A stretch of DNA of 64,000 nucleotides, taken from NCBI GenBank assembly GCA_963825615.1, contig CAWGTV010000006.1:310001-374000 (forward strand), read 5' to 3'. Below are positions 7,229 to 17,787 of this stretch, piece by piece. The first letter of the stretch is position 1; each line of letters starts with the position of its first letter. The position numbers were made by a program, and so were the translations under genes. The notes below the pieces were generated by a model. It did no database searches, was not told the DNA's origin, and saw only the letters and a program-made list of their open reading frames with translations. This DNA is from JAHEDT01 sp963825615. GTDB lineage: Bacteria > Desulfobacterota > Desulfuromonadia > Desulfuromonadales > BM103.

Positions 7229-10200
7229 AACGGACGCGGACAGAAAGCTGGCAGCGCGGGCCGATCGCCTGGATGACCTACAACCGGGTCACGCCCAACC
7301 TGTTGATGCTTTTCCTGCTGCTGGGCGGGCTTTTCGTCTCCGGAAAGATCAAGAAAGAGGTCTTTCCAGAGTTCGAACTCGATCGGGTCACCGTCACGGT
7401 CGCCTATCCCGGGGCCAGCCCCGAGGAGGTTGAACAGGGGATCGTCCTCGTCATTGAAGAAGCGGTGCGCAGTCTGGAAGGGATCAAGGAACTGACAGCG
7501 ACCGCCGCGGAAGGGCGGGCGACGGTCAACATCGAACTGCTGGCCGACAGCGACCAACAGAAGAGTTACCAGGAGATCAAGCAGGAGATCGACCGGATTC
7601 GCACCTTCCCGGAGGACGCCGAGGAACCTCAGGTTTCGCTGCTGACCCGCCGTCGTGAAGTCCTTAATATCCAGCTTTACGGCAACACCTCGGAGGCCGC
7701 CCTGCGCGAGGCCGCCGAACAGGTTCGCGACCGGCTGCTGCAGGACCCCGGCATCACCCAGATCGACTTCTCGGGGGCACGCGCTCTGGAGATTCACGTT
7801 GACGTGCCGCAGGAGAAACTGCGCGCCTATAATCTCACCCTCGACGAGATCGGCCGCATTATCGATGCCGCATCGACGGAGATTCCGGGAGGCGCCATTG
7901 AAACCGGCGGCGGCGACATCCTGCTGCGCGTCACTGATCGTCGAGACTGGGCCAAGGAGTTTGCCCGCATCCCGGTCATCAGCACCGCCGACGGCACGGT
8001 TGTCCTCCTCGAGGACATCGCCACGGTTCGTGAGTCCTTCGAAGACAGCGACCGTTATGCCACTTATAACGGCCAGCGCAGCATCGGCCTCAATATCTAC
8101 CGGGTCGGTGACCAGACCCCGGTCGGCGTGTCCCGGGCGGTGCGCGACGCCATGGCCGGGATCGAAGCCGACCTGCCGGAAGGGATCGACTGGGACATCA
8201 ACCGCGACCGCTCGGAGATTTACGAGCAGCGCCTCAACCTGCTGTTGAAGAATGCCTGCATGGGACTGGTGCTGGTCCTGTTGCTGCTCGGCCTGTTTCT
8301 CGAGTTCAAGCTGGCGTTCTGGGTGACCATGGGGATCCCGACCTCCTTCCTCGGCGGACTGCTCTTTCTCCCTGCCATGGGCGTGTCGATCAACATCATG
8401 TCCATGTTCGCGTTTATCGTCGCCCTGGGGATCGTCGTCGACGATGCCATTGTGGCCGGAGAGAACATCTACGAGTATCGCCAGCGCGGCTTCGGCATGG
8501 CCAAGTCCGCCATCCTCGGCACCCGCAACGTCGCCATGCCGATCTCCTATGCCATCCTCACCAATATCGTGGCCTTTCTGCCACTGTACTTCGTCCCCGG
8601 CACCATGGGCAAAATCTGGACGGCGATCCCGGTGGTGGTGATCACTGTTTTCCTCGTCTCGTGGGTCGAGGCGCTCGTAATTCTGCCGGCTCACCTCGCC
8701 CACACCCGCAGCAAGCCCACCAGTCGGCTGACCTCCCGCCTGCACGGCTGGCAGCAGCGCTTCAGCGCCGGCGTCTCACGCTTTATCGAGAACCGCTACC
8801 GGCCGTTTCTCGAATTGAGCATCCGCTGGCGCGGCCTGACCGTCGCCATCGGCTTGGCCGTGCTGATGATCGTCCTCAGCTACGTCATGAGCGGTCGCAT
8901 CGGCATGATCCTGATGCCGCGGGTGGAGTCGGATCTGGCTATCGTCTCGGCGAACCTGCCGGCCGGCAGTCCTTTATCTGAGGCGGAAAAGATTCAGGAA
9001 CAGCTCCTCGCCGGGATCGACAAGGTGGCCGCGGCTAACGGCGGCGAAAAGCTGCTGAAAGGGGTTTTCGCCCTGGTCGATGAAAGTCGGGTGGAAATCA
9101 CGGCGTACCTGACCCCGCCAGGCATTAGGCCGCTGAACACCGGAGCCGTCACCAAGCTCTGGCGCGATGAGGTCGGTCCCATTCTCGGCCTCGAGTCATT
9201 GCGCTTCGAATCGGACAGCGGCGGTCCCGGGCGCGGCGCGGCCCTGACCGTGGAACTCTCCCATCGTGATACCGAGGTCCTTGACCTGGCCAGTGCCGCC
9301 CTGGCGGAACGCCTGGCCGAGTTTCCCAACATCAAGGACGTTGACGACGGCTTCACCCCGGGCAAGGAGCAGCTCGACTTCAGCATCACGCCGAGCGGGG
9401 AAAGCCTCGGCCTGACGTCGCGGGAGATCGCCCGCCAGGTGCGCAATGCTTTTTCCGGTTCCGAGGCCTTGCGTCAGCAGCGCGGGCGCAACGAGATCAC
9501 GGTGCGCGTGCGCTTGCCGGAGCGCGAGAGAAGCAGCGAATTCAACATCGAGAACCTGATGATCCGCACCTCTGCCGGGACCTTCGTACCGCTGTTCGAG
9601 GTCGCCGAGGTCAAGCGCGGGCGCGCCTTCACCACCATCAACCGCCGCGACGCACGGCGCACCGTATCCGTCACCGCGGACGTCGAGCCGATGGATCAGA
9701 CCAACCAGGTTCTCGCTACCCTGAACAGCCAGATCCTGCCGGAACTGGCCCAGGCTTTCCCGGGGCTGACCTACGGTTACCAGGGGCGCCAGGCCAGCAT
9801 GAAGGAGAGCACCAGCGGCCTGTTCAGCGGCTTCATCCTGGCCATGATCGCCATCTACTTCCTGCTGGCAATCCCCTTCCGCAGCTACATCCAGCCGCTC
9901 ATCGTCATGCTGGCGATCCCCTTCGGCATCGTCGGTGCGACTATCGGTCACCTGCTCATGGGCTACAGCCTGAGCCTGATGAGCATGATGGGGATCGTCG
10001 CCCTCTCCGGAGTGGTCGTCAACGATTCCCTGGTGCTGATCGATTACGCCAACCGCCAGCGACTCGAAGGCGACTCTGCGCTGGTCGCGATCTGCGCGGC
10101 CGGCACCCGCCGCTTCCGGCCGATTCATCCTGACCACCCTGACCACCTTCGGCGGCCTGGCACCGATGATCTTCGAAACCTCCCGCCAGGCCCGGTTCCT

Positions 10201-10351
10201 GATCCCGATGGCCCTGTCGCTGGGCTTCGGCATCCTCTTTGCTACCCTGATCACCTTGCTGCTGGTCCCCAGTCTCTACCTGCTGATCGAGGATTTCTTA
10301 AGCGTCATACATAGAATCTTCGGCACCCAGCCAGGGGACGAGCAGCGATGA
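7225..10351 (+). CDS. RND efflux inner-membrane pump (HAE1 family), one frameshift
   Basis: A proton-driven multidrug-type RND permease of about 1041 residues once corrected. The N-terminus FPEFELDRVTVTVAYPGASP and the motif GIVVDDAIVAGENIYEYRQ are typical, and the twelve membrane segments and two periplasmic loops are in the expected order. The frame breaks near 10126: after TRRFRPI an extra C precedes the codons for ILTTLTTFGGLAPMIFETS, which continue in the next frame to the TGA at 10349-10351. Removing one base restores the family sequence, so an error is likelier than decay. The restored end overlaps the epmA start codon. Confidence 0.9.
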
Positions 10352-11265
10352 GAGAGCTGAACTGGGCGCTGGCCCGCAAGCGGCAGGTTCTTGAAGCAAG
10401 GGCTCTGATCATCCAGGATATCCGCACCTTCTTCATCAACCGGGGGTACCTCGAAACAGAGACCCCGCACCGCATCCCGGCCAATGCCCCGGAGCCGCAC
10501 ATCGATGCAGTCGACAGCGGGGCATGGGCCCTGCACACCTCGCCGGAACTGGCCATGAAGCGCCTGCTCGCGGCCGGCTACGAGCAGCTCTTCCAGATCT
10601 GCCGGGTCTGGCGCGACGGCGAACGCGGCCAGTACCATCTGCCGGAATTCACCCTGCTCGAGTGGTACCGCAGCGAGGTCGACTACCACGCCCTGATGAC
10701 CGAATGCATGGAGCTGCTCTTCGTCCTGGTCCCGGAGGGGAAACTGTCTCGGCAGGGGCGAACGATCGACCTGGCCATGCCATGGCCGCAGTTGACCGTG
10801 TGCTGAAGCCTTCGCCCGTTATGCATCGATGAGCCATCGACGAAGCGCTTGCCGCGGATTGCTTCGAAGAGATCCTGACCAGCGAAGTCGAGCCGCACCT
10901 GGGCAAGGAGCGGCCGGTCTTCCTGACCGAATACCCGGCCAGCCTGGCCGCACTGGCGCGCACCAAGCCCGGCGCACCGCAGCTTGCCGAACGCTTCGAG
11001 CTCTATATCGACGGGCTGGAACTGGCCAACGCCTTTTCCGAACTGACCGACCCGCGCGAACAGCGCCGCCGTTTCGAAGCCGACGAAGAGCTCCGACGCG
11101 CCGCCGGCAAGACGACCTTATCCCCTGCCGGAAAAGTTCCTCACCGAACTGGCCGTCATGCCCGAAGCCGCCGGGATCGCCCTCGGCCTCGACCGTTTGA
11201 TCATGCTGCTCACCGATGCCGAAAAGATCGATGACGTGGTCGCTTTCACTCCCGACGAGCTCTGA
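10348..11265 (+). CDS. epmA: EF-P--(R)-beta-lysine ligase EpmA, three frameshifts
   Basis: A class II lysyl-tRNA-synthetase-like enzyme (GenX/PoxA) that attaches beta-lysine to EF-P. The first 150 codons are intact and contain RGYLETETPHRIPANAPEPHI, HTSPELAMKRLL and ICRVWRDGERGQYHLPEFTLLEWYR split over motif 2. Single extra bases near 10800 (before AEAFARYASMS), 10835 (before IDEALAADCFEEIL) and 11114 (before YPLPEKFLTELAVMPEAAG) break the frame; removing all three gives 304 residues ending in motif 3 (GIALGLDRLIMLL) and a TGA at 11263. The length matches the family, which lacks the anticodon-binding domain. Translationally coupled to the RND gene by ATGA. Confidence 0.88.
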
Positions 11266-11376
11266 TCGCAAGCCACATTAAAAATCTCGTTGCAAGTGCA
11301 GAAGGCGCTTGTTTTTCTCCCCGCTCGACAGGCTATAAAAAAGTAGCGGCAGACCATTCCAAGAGATCTTGCAACC

Positions 11377-12151
11377 ATGTATTTTCATTCCGAGACGATC
11401 CTGCTCAATGCCTGCCGGACCCTGTTCGGTCATGACGTCAACCTGTCCCGGGATTTCCTTGACTATCTCCAGCCGAGCGGCGCCAAAAGCGCCTTTCGCA
11501 ACCAGGCCAAGGCCCACCACCCCGATGGCTATGCGCGGTCATCCACCCAGGTGCGCATGCAGCAGACCGAACGCTTCCGGGAGATTCGCCAGGCCTACGA
11601 CCTGATTATCGATTTTCTGGAAAAGCGCCACAAGAAATACGGCACGACGCCTCTCAGGACACCCTCGCCAGCGGCGACATCACACCGCGGCAGAAGCACG
11701 GCACGACAGCGTCAGGCACAGAAGCCCCACGCGTGGCCGATCACCATCCCGGCCATTCCCCTTGAATTCGGCATGTACAGCTATTACCAGGGGAAGATCA
11801 CCTACCAGCAGCTGATCGAAGCTCTGGTCTGGCAGCGCCGACAGCGGCCGACGCTCGGCGCTATCGCCCAGAAATGGGGGTGGTTGTCAGAAGCCAAGGT
11901 GGCGCAGATTCTCGGTTACCGCGGGCACGCCGTGCGTTTTGGCAAGAAAGCCTTCGAGCTAGGCTATCTCAGGCCGCACCAGGTCGATGCGCTGCTCAAG
12001 CATCAGCGTTCCCTGCAGAAAAAGATCGGCCAGTATTTTATTGACAAGGGCTTGTTGACAGAGGCAGAGGCCGACCAGATTTCACAGGACCTCGAGGATC
12101 ACAACAGCCAGCTCGGCAGACGCGCCACAGTCGCAGCAGGCGATGATTTAG
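11377..12151 (+). CDS. J-domain protein with MshEN-like repeats
   Basis: The N-terminal 75 residues resemble a J domain with HPD in NQAKAHHPDGYA followed by FREIRQAYDLIIDFLEK. A basic linker leads to about 120 residues made of helical repeats (LGAIAQKWGWLSEAKVAQIL, then FGKKAFELGYLRPHQVDALL, then IGQYFIDKGLLTEAEADQIS) like the MshEN-type domain of the PilT-like ATPase at 48.8 kb. The open frame formally runs on to 12633, antisense to the aminomutase gene; I place the end near 12146-12151 because a one-base shift after residue 250 would give a stop there and leave the two convergent genes just apart. The function is unknown. Confidence 0.7.
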
Positions 12152-12177
12152 CTTTCCGGCAGCGGTTCGCTGAACGA

Positions 12178-13195
12178 CTACGCTGGACCGGCCGCCGTTC
12201 CTCTCTTGACCACATCCCCAGCTTCCAGAAGAGTCCCGGGCAACAACGGTTGCTTGCCGCTGCCGTCAGGCGGGTCAACCACGTACTGCGGAATCCCCAA
12301 CCCGGAAATTCGTCCGCGCATGGCCGCCAGAATCTCCAGGCCGCGTGCCACCGGCACCCGGAAATGTCCCGTCCCCTTGGCCTGGTCGAGCTGATGCAGG
12401 TAATAGGGGCGAACGCGCATTTTCAAAAGGCCGCGACAGAGCGCGATCATGGTTTCGGGATCGTCGTTGACGCCGCGCAGCAGCACGGTCTGGTTGCCCA
12501 GCGGGATGCCGGCGTCGGCCAGGAGATTGCAGGCCGCGGCGCTTGCCGCCGACAGCTCCCGCGGGTGGTTGAAGTGAGTGTTGAGATAGAGGGGATGAAA
12601 GCGTGGCCAGCATCTGGCAGAGCTGCGGGGTGATGCGCTGCGGCAGGGTCACCGGCACCCGGCTGCCGATACGGACCATCTCCAGGTGTGGGATATTTTG
12701 CAGGCGGGCCAGGATCTCTGCCAGCCGCTCATCGTCAAGAAGCAGCGGATCGCCACCGGTCAGGATGACGTCGCGGATCTCCGGGGTGGCGGCGATATAG
12801 TCGAGACCGGCCGCAATCTGGGCGGCACTGAACATCAGGGCCGCGGTGCCGACGCGGTTCTTGCGGGTACAGAAACGGCAGTAGCCGGCGCACTGTCCTG
12901 AAACCAGCAGCAGAGCCCGATCGGGATAGCGATGCACCACCGCCGGCACCGGGGCAAAGCTCTGTTCGTTCAGGGCATCTTCCGGGAGATCATCCACCAC
13001 CAGTTCGCGCGGGTCGGCGACACACTGCAACCAGATCGGGTCACCGGGTTTTTCTATCAGGCCAAGCGTGTGCGGCGTGATGCGCAGCGGGTAGCGTGCA
13101 GCCACCGCCCGTAATGGCTCTGGATCGATGCCGAAGCGATCGGCCAGTTGCTCCGGGGTGACGATGCTGTTTGCGAGTTGTTGTTTCCAAGTCAT
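12178..13195 (-). CDS. epmB: KamA-family lysine 2,3-aminomutase, probable EpmB, one frameshift
   Basis: A radical SAM, PLP-dependent aminomutase of 338 residues after correction. The cluster-binding motif reads GYCRFCTRKNRVG, followed by VILTGGDPLLLDD. The PLP lysine lies in YVVDPPDGSGKQPLLPG. An extra base near 12590 breaks the frame between PQLCQMLAT and the NTHFNHPREL region. In EF-P beta-lysylation, EpmB makes (R)-beta-lysine for EpmA; the closeness of efp and epmA supports this role over lysine fermentation. ATG 13195 has no clear ribosome site. The frame is open into the upstream MauE-like gene, probably because of another indel. Confidence 0.82.
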
Positions 13196-13203
13196 AAAGA
13201 CAA

Positions 13204-13280
13204 TTTTTAATTTTGAATGTTGAATTGAGTTGGCAAGCATCGCAATGCACCTTATCCGGGTCGCGCGTTCCGCGTCCCTT
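13204..13280. repeat. Two heptad classes side by side: TTTTGAA and CGGGACG
   Basis: 13205-13228 holds AATTTTGAATGTTGAATTG, with 7-bp periodicity. 13262-13280 holds CGCGCG, TTCCGCG, TCCCTTAC, which on the minus strand is GGGACGCGGAACG. Both lie between the aminomutase start and the likely stop of the MauE-like gene. Confidence 0.75.
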
Positions 13281-13284
13281 ACCG

Positions 13285-13705
13285 TTATGCGGCTACGCAG
13301 CCACCAGACCAGCATCATCAGCGCCACCAGGCCGATGTCACGCAACAGGGCGGCGGCGGCAGTAACATCCTGCCCGCCACCCGGATCGAAGCACCCGCAG
13401 TCGATCTCCAGCCCGCGCGCCAGGACGGAGACCAGGGCCGCCATGAAGACCAGGGTCATACCGCAAACGGCCACCAGAGCCGGCCGCACCCGAACATTGA
13501 GCAGCAGCATGAGCCCGGCGAGGAATTCGATGTACGGCAACGTTGCCGCGACCAGGTAGTTCAATGCGTAGGGGAGGATCTGATAGGCCGCCACGTGGCC
13601 GGCAAAGGTCACCACATCTTGCATCTTGACGGCACCGGCATACACAAAGACCAGGGCCAGTGCAAGGCGAGCCAGGTGGTAGAGAGCCCACTGGGCATTC
13701 TTCAT
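13285..13705 (-). CDS. MauE/DoxX-like membrane protein, likely one frameshift
   Basis: A small polytopic membrane protein with four hydrophobic segments (LARLALALVFVYAGAVKMQD, then ATLPYIEFLAGLMLLL, then ALVAVCGMTLVFMAALVSVL, then IGLVALMMLVWWL). The CGCFDPGGGQD loop with two cysteines is common in MauE-type proteins of thiol/redox systems. ATG 13705 overlaps the stop of the rhodanese gene. As written the frame lacks a stop and runs into the aminomutase; a one-base insertion near 13295 would restore a TAA at 13287-13285, giving 139 residues, the usual length. The partner and exact role are unknown. Confidence 0.72.
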
Positions 13706-14199
13706 CGGGCACCTTCCGCAACCGGCAGACCGGCATCCCGCCATTCCGGGTAGCCGCCTTCGAAAACCCGCACGTCGCGGTAGCCCGATTCGATCAGTCG
13801 CACACCAAGGTCGAAGGAGTCGGGGCAGCCGAAGCCGCTGCAGTAGGTGATGATCACCTGGTCTTTGGCGGCGCGCCCGAGGAACCCCGGCAACTGGTTG
13901 TCGATATCAACCAGCGGCAGCGACACGGCGCCATCGATATGCCCCATGGCATAGAGCTCGGGGCTGCGGGCATCGACGATGAGGCCTCCCGCGGCCAGCG
14001 TCTGCTGGACTTCATCGATCAGAACCGGCATCGGTAATGCGGTCGAAGCGGGTTCCCCTTGCCCCGGACGTTGTTCGGCGACCAGGCGGCCGGCGAAGGC
14101 ATCGAGGACCAACTGGTGGTGCAAGGTCAGGCCGAACAAGGCACCGAAGGCAATCAGGACACAGGCTTCAAGGCCGATACGTTTCAGATCGTCGAACAT
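13702..14199 (-). CDS. Membrane-anchored rhodanese-domain protein
   Basis: A 165-residue protein with one N-terminal membrane segment (ACVLIAFGALFGLTLHH) and a single rhodanese domain at about 58-160. The active loop is YCSGFGCPDS with the catalytic cysteine in place, and LIVDARSPELYAMGHIDGA is the typical first half. Rhodaneses transfer sulfane sulfur; here the anchored domain sits next to a MauE-like protein, a pairing that suggests periplasmic sulfur or thiol chemistry, which is inference. Its stop overlaps the downstream start (ATGA), and it begins two bases after slyX. Confidence 0.88.
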   Translation of the reverse strand: MFDDLKRIGLEACVLIAFGALFGLTLHHQLVLDAFAGRLVAEQRPGQGEPASTALPMPVLIDEVQQTLAAGGLIVDARSPELYAMGHIDGAVSLPLVDIDNQLPGFLGRAAKDQVIITYCSGFGCPDSFDLGVRLIESGYRDVRVFEGGYPEWRDAGLPVAEGAR

Positions 14200-14201
14200 C
14201 G

Positions 14202-14393
14202 CTATTCGTCTGGAGACTGGGTAAATTCCGGACCGAGGCTGCCGAGCATGTCGTGCAGGGCCCTGACTTGACGTTCAAGCTGGTCGATGCGGGCATTGGC
14301 CGATGTCAATTCCATGTTCAGCTCCTCAACCAGGCTGATCTGGTGAGTATAGCGAATTTCCAGCTCGATAATACGCCCTGTCAACTCGTCCAA
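14202..14393 (-). CDS. slyX: SlyX family coiled-coil protein
   Basis: A 63-residue, almost entirely helical protein with heptad-patterned leucines (RIIELEIRYTHQISLVEELN, then IDQLERQVRALHDML) ending in GSLGPEFTQSPDE, as in SlyX. The start is TTG at 14393, chosen because AAGGAGG lies five bases upstream and no ATG is available. The molecular function of SlyX is not established. It is the first gene of the slyX-rhodanese-MauE unit. Confidence 0.82.
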   Translation of the reverse strand: MDELTGRIIELEIRYTHQISLVEELNMELTSANARIDQLERQVRALHDMLGSLGPEFTQSPDE

Positions 14394-14592
14394 GGCAACC
14401 TCCTTAAGGGCTTGTCAATATTGGCACGGCCAGCGGCAATCAGGTGATCTACACTGGCTGCAGGCGCGCTCATGCTACCAGAAGAGTCGGGTTCGCGCAA
14501 TCAACTGCATACAGCTTAAGCATTTGCATATTCTCACAGAATTGATATTATTACCGGGATTGTCAACTTCCCTCTTTCACCTAGTGGACCTT

Positions 14593-15520
14593 ATGATTAA
14601 AACCATGAAAACACGACACAGGCACAACCGCGGGGCAAGCCTGGCAAGCGTTTGCTTGCTGCTCTTATGCCTGTTGCTGACAGACTTTCCCGCTGCGGCA
14701 GCTGTCCCCAAGCACCAGCACGACGAACCGGCAGCGATGAACCATGAAGGCCATGCCGGCGCAATGCAGGAGACGGCCGAGCATGTTCATCCCGTCGCCA
14801 CCGCAGCGACTGCCGACAAGGTCGGTCTTGATGAAAAGCTTGGTGCTTTCATCCCTCTCGACCTGGTGTTCCGCGACGAACAGGGCAAGCCGGTGAGCCT
14901 GGCCGAGCTGGTGACCAAACCGACCATCATCGCTCCGGTCTATTACCGCTGCCCCAATGTCTGCCATTTCCTGCAGGGCGACCTGGCCCGGGTGCTCCCC
15001 GGCATCAAGCTCAAGGCCGGCGACGACTACCAGGTGATCTCGATCAGCTTTGACGAAACCGAACAGCCGGAGCTGGCGCAACGCAGCCGCGACACCTACT
15101 ATGCCGCGATGAAGAACCAGTATCCGGACAAGGCCTGGCGTTTCCTGACCGGCGACCACAAGACGATTCACCAGCTGACCGACGCCGCCGGCTATCCGCT
15201 TCCAGCGGGTCAATCAGGAATTTCTGCACCCGGTGGTTTTTTTCGTTGTCTCGCCGCAGGGGCAGATTGTACGCTACCTGCACGGCACCCACGTTGTGCC
15301 CAAGGACCTGACCCTGGCCCTCTACGAGGCCAAGGAGGGACATGTCGGCACCACGATCCGCAAAATGGTTCAGTACTGCTTCAGCTTTGACCCGGAGCAG
15401 AAAACCTATGTCTTCAATATCTTGCGTGTTTCGGCCACTGCCATCCTGGCAACCCTGGCCATTTTCGCCATTTACCTGATGTTCGGCGGCAAAAAGTCCA
15501 AGAAGGATAAGAACCTATGA
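14593..15520 (+). CDS. SCO1/SenC copper chaperone, one frameshift
   Basis: A Sco-type thioredoxin-fold protein that delivers copper to the CuA site of cytochrome oxidase. An N-terminal signal/anchor (SLASVCLLLLCLLLTDFPAA) is followed by a His-rich stretch, the copper motif YYRCPNVCHF and, after the break, the ligand His in QEFLHPVVFFVVSP. A C-terminal membrane segment (AILATLAIFAIYLMF) is present. An extra C near 15197 interrupts the frame after LTDAAGY; correction gives about 308 residues. The start is uncertain between 14593 and 14605. The stop overlaps the ctaD start by ATGA. Confidence 0.88.
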
Positions 15521-17145
15521 GTGATGTGACTGCCACGGCAAGCAGCGACCGCGGCTTTTTCGGCGAAGCCAAGTATCCGGGGATCTTCGGCTGGATCTTT
15601 TCCACCGACCACAAGCGCATCGGCCTGCTTTACTTCTGGTGCATCGTCACCTTCTTCTGCGTCGGCGTGCTGCTCGGCCTGCTGATCCGCCTTGAGCTCT
15701 TCGCCCCCGGCGAGACGATCATGGGCCCCCAGACCTACAACGCCGCCTTCACCCTGCATGGGGTGATCATGATCTTCCTCTTCATCATCCCCGGCATCCC
15801 GGCGGCCTTCGGCAACCTGATCATGCCGATCCAGATCGGCGCCCGCGACGTGGCGTTCCCGAAGCTCAACCTCTTCTCCTGGTATCTTTACGTCAGCGGC
15901 GCCCTGCTGGCCGTGACCTCGCTCTTCACCGGCGGTGGGCCACCCGATACCGGCTGGACGTTTTACGTCCCCTTCTCGGCCCAGACCAGCACCAACGTCT
16001 CGCTGGCGGCGATGGCCGTGTTCCTGCTCGGCTTCTCGTCGATTCTGACCGGCCTCAACTTCGTCACCACCGTGCACCGCCTGCGCACCACGGGAATGAC
16101 CTGGATGCGCATCCCGCTCTTCACCTGGTCACTCTACGCAACGGCCTGGATCCAGATCCTCGCCACCCCGGTGATCGGCATCACCGTCGCCCTGCTCTTC
16201 GCCGAACGGGTGATCGGCACCGGCCTGTTCGACCCGGCCCAGGGCGGTGACCCGATCATGTTCCAGCACCTGTTCTGGATCTATTCCCATCCGGCAGTCT
16301 ACATCATGGTACTGCCCGGTATGGGCGTGGTCTCCGACATCATCCCGGTCTTCTCCCGCAAGCCGGCCTTCGGCTACAAGGCGATCGTCGTCTCGAGTAT
16401 CGCCATCGCCTTCGCCGGTTCGCTGGTCTGGGCGCACCACATGTACACCAGCGGCATGTCGGACCTCGCGGTCCTGATCTTCTCGTTTCTGACCTTCACC
16501 GTCGCCATCCCCTCGGCGATCAAGGTCTTCAACTGGCTGGCGACCATGTACGAGGGTTCGATCCTGCTCGATCCGCCGCTGCTCTTCGCGCTCTCCTTCA
16601 TCCTGCTCTTCACCATCGGCGGGCTGACCGGACTGGTGCTCGGCGCGGCGGCAACCGACATCCACGTCCATGACACCTACTTCGTGGTCGGCCACTTCCA
16701 CTTCGTCATGTTCGGCGGCACCGGCATGGCCTTCTTCGCCGCCATGCACTACTGGCTGCCGAAGATTTACGGCCGCATGTACGAAAAGACCGTCGCCACC
16801 GTCGCCTGGGGCGTGATCTTCATCGGCTTCTGCATCCTCTACATCTCCATGAAGGTCGTCGGCATGCAGGGGATGCCGCGCCGCTATTACGATTACGTGC
16901 CCGAGTTTACCGGGCTGAACCAGCTGGCCACCGTCGGCTCCTGGATCCTGGCGGTCGGCCTGATCCTGATGTTCGTCAATATCTTCCGCGGCATCTTCAA
17001 GGGCGACCCCGTCGGCGCCAACCCCTGGGGCGGTGCCACCCTCGAGTGGCAGGTGCCGTCACCGCCACCAACGGAGAATTTCGGCGAAGAAGACCCGGTG
17101 GTCACCCACGGCCCCTACGATTTCAAGAGTGCGGGGATCCTATGA
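15517..17145 (+). CDS. ctaD: Cytochrome c oxidase subunit I
   Basis: A 542-residue catalytic subunit of an aa3/caa3-type heme-copper oxidase that reduces O2 to water and pumps protons. Twelve membrane segments are apparent. Heme a and heme a3-CuB ligands lie in FTLHGVIMIF, HPAVYIMVLPGMG (with the His-Tyr pair), WAHHMYTSG and HDTYFVVGHFHFVMFGG. It overlaps sco upstream and ctaE downstream by ATGA, so the whole set is translationally coupled. Confidence 0.97.
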   Translation: MSDVTATASSDRGFFGEAKYPGIFGWIFSTDHKRIGLLYFWCIVTFFCVGVLLGLLIRLELFAPGETIMGPQTYNAAFTLHGVIMIFLFIIPGIPAAFGNLIMPIQIGARDVAFPKLNLFSWYLYVSGALLAVTSLFTGGGPPDTGWTFYVPFSAQTSTNVSLAAMAVFLLGFSSILTGLNFVTTVHRLRTTGMTWMRIPLFTWSLYATAWIQILATPVIGITVALLFAERVIGTGLFDPAQGGDPIMFQHLFWIYSHPAVYIMVLPGMGVVSDIIPVFSRKPAFGYKAIVVSSIAIAFAGSLVWAHHMYTSGMSDLAVLIFSFLTFTVAIPSAIKVFNWLATMYEGSILLDPPLLFALSFILLFTIGGLTGLVLGAAATDIHVHDTYFVVGHFHFVMFGGTGMAFFAAMHYWLPKIYGRMYEKTVATVAWGVIFIGFCILYISMKVVGMQGMPRRYYDYVPEFTGLNQLATVGSWILAVGLILMFVNIFRGIFKGDPVGANPWGGATLEWQVPSPPPTENFGEEDPVVTHGPYDFKSAGIL

Positions 17146-17747
17146 GCGGCCATATCCACAAGGACTACACCGGCGCCAAGTTCGGCATGTGGCTCTTCCT
17201 CTTCACCGAGGTGCTGCTCTTCGGCGGGCTCTTCATCCTCTACTCCGTCTACCTGGCACGCTACCCCAAGGAGTTCATTACCGCGGGCAAGGAGCTCAAC
17301 GTCTGGTTCGGCGGCGGCAACACCCTGGTGCTGCTGACCAGCAGCCTGTTTGTCGCCGTCTCGATCACCGCCCTGCGCCGCGGCGCCAAGCGGCTCTGCC
17401 TCGGACTGCTCGGCGGCACCATCGCCTGCGCCGCGATCTTCATGATCAACAAGTACTTTGAATGGAGCGCCAAGATCCACCACGGCATCTATCCGGGTTC
17501 GGCGCACCTGAAGGAGTTGCAGCCAGGCGAGATGGTGTTTTTCAACATCTATTACCTGACCACCGGACTGCACGGCATCCACGTGGTGATCGGCGCGCTG
17601 ATCCTTGCCTGGACCATGTTCTTGATCAAGAGCGACCGGGTCAATGCCAACGATTGGGTCATCCTGGAAAATGCCGGACTCTACTGGCACCTGGTCGACC
17701 TGATCTGGATTTTCATCTTCCCGTTGTATTACCTGATTCTGCACTGA
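17142..17747 (+). CDS. ctaE: Cytochrome c oxidase subunit III
   Basis: A 201-residue, five-helix subunit III (short form, lacking the first two helices of the mitochondrial protein). Typical sequences are KFGMWLFLFTEVLLFGGLF near the start, TTGLHGIHVVIGALILAW and the C-terminal WHLVDLIWIFIFPLYYL. It stabilises subunit I and supports proton uptake. It starts at ATG 17142 within the ctaD stop. Confidence 0.95.
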   Translation: MSGHIHKDYTGAKFGMWLFLFTEVLLFGGLFILYSVYLARYPKEFITAGKELNVWFGGGNTLVLLTSSLFVAVSITALRRGAKRLCLGLLGGTIACAAIFMINKYFEWSAKIHHGIYPGSAHLKELQPGEMVFFNIYYLTTGLHGIHVVIGALILAWTMFLIKSDRVNANDWVILENAGLYWHLVDLIWIFIFPLYYLILH

Positions 17748-17787
17748 AAGACCGGCATTAAGGGTCAGGTCTAAACATTTCACAAAA

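Noticed and set aside
7156..8745. A 529-codon open frame antisense to the RND pump
   Set aside because: His/Asp/Gln-rich translation typical of a reverse-strand shadow of a membrane protein gene.
10348..11265. epmA as a decayed pseudogene
   Set aside because: Three single-base insertions restore a full-length enzyme with intact motifs, and the same kind of error is found in essential genes nearby.
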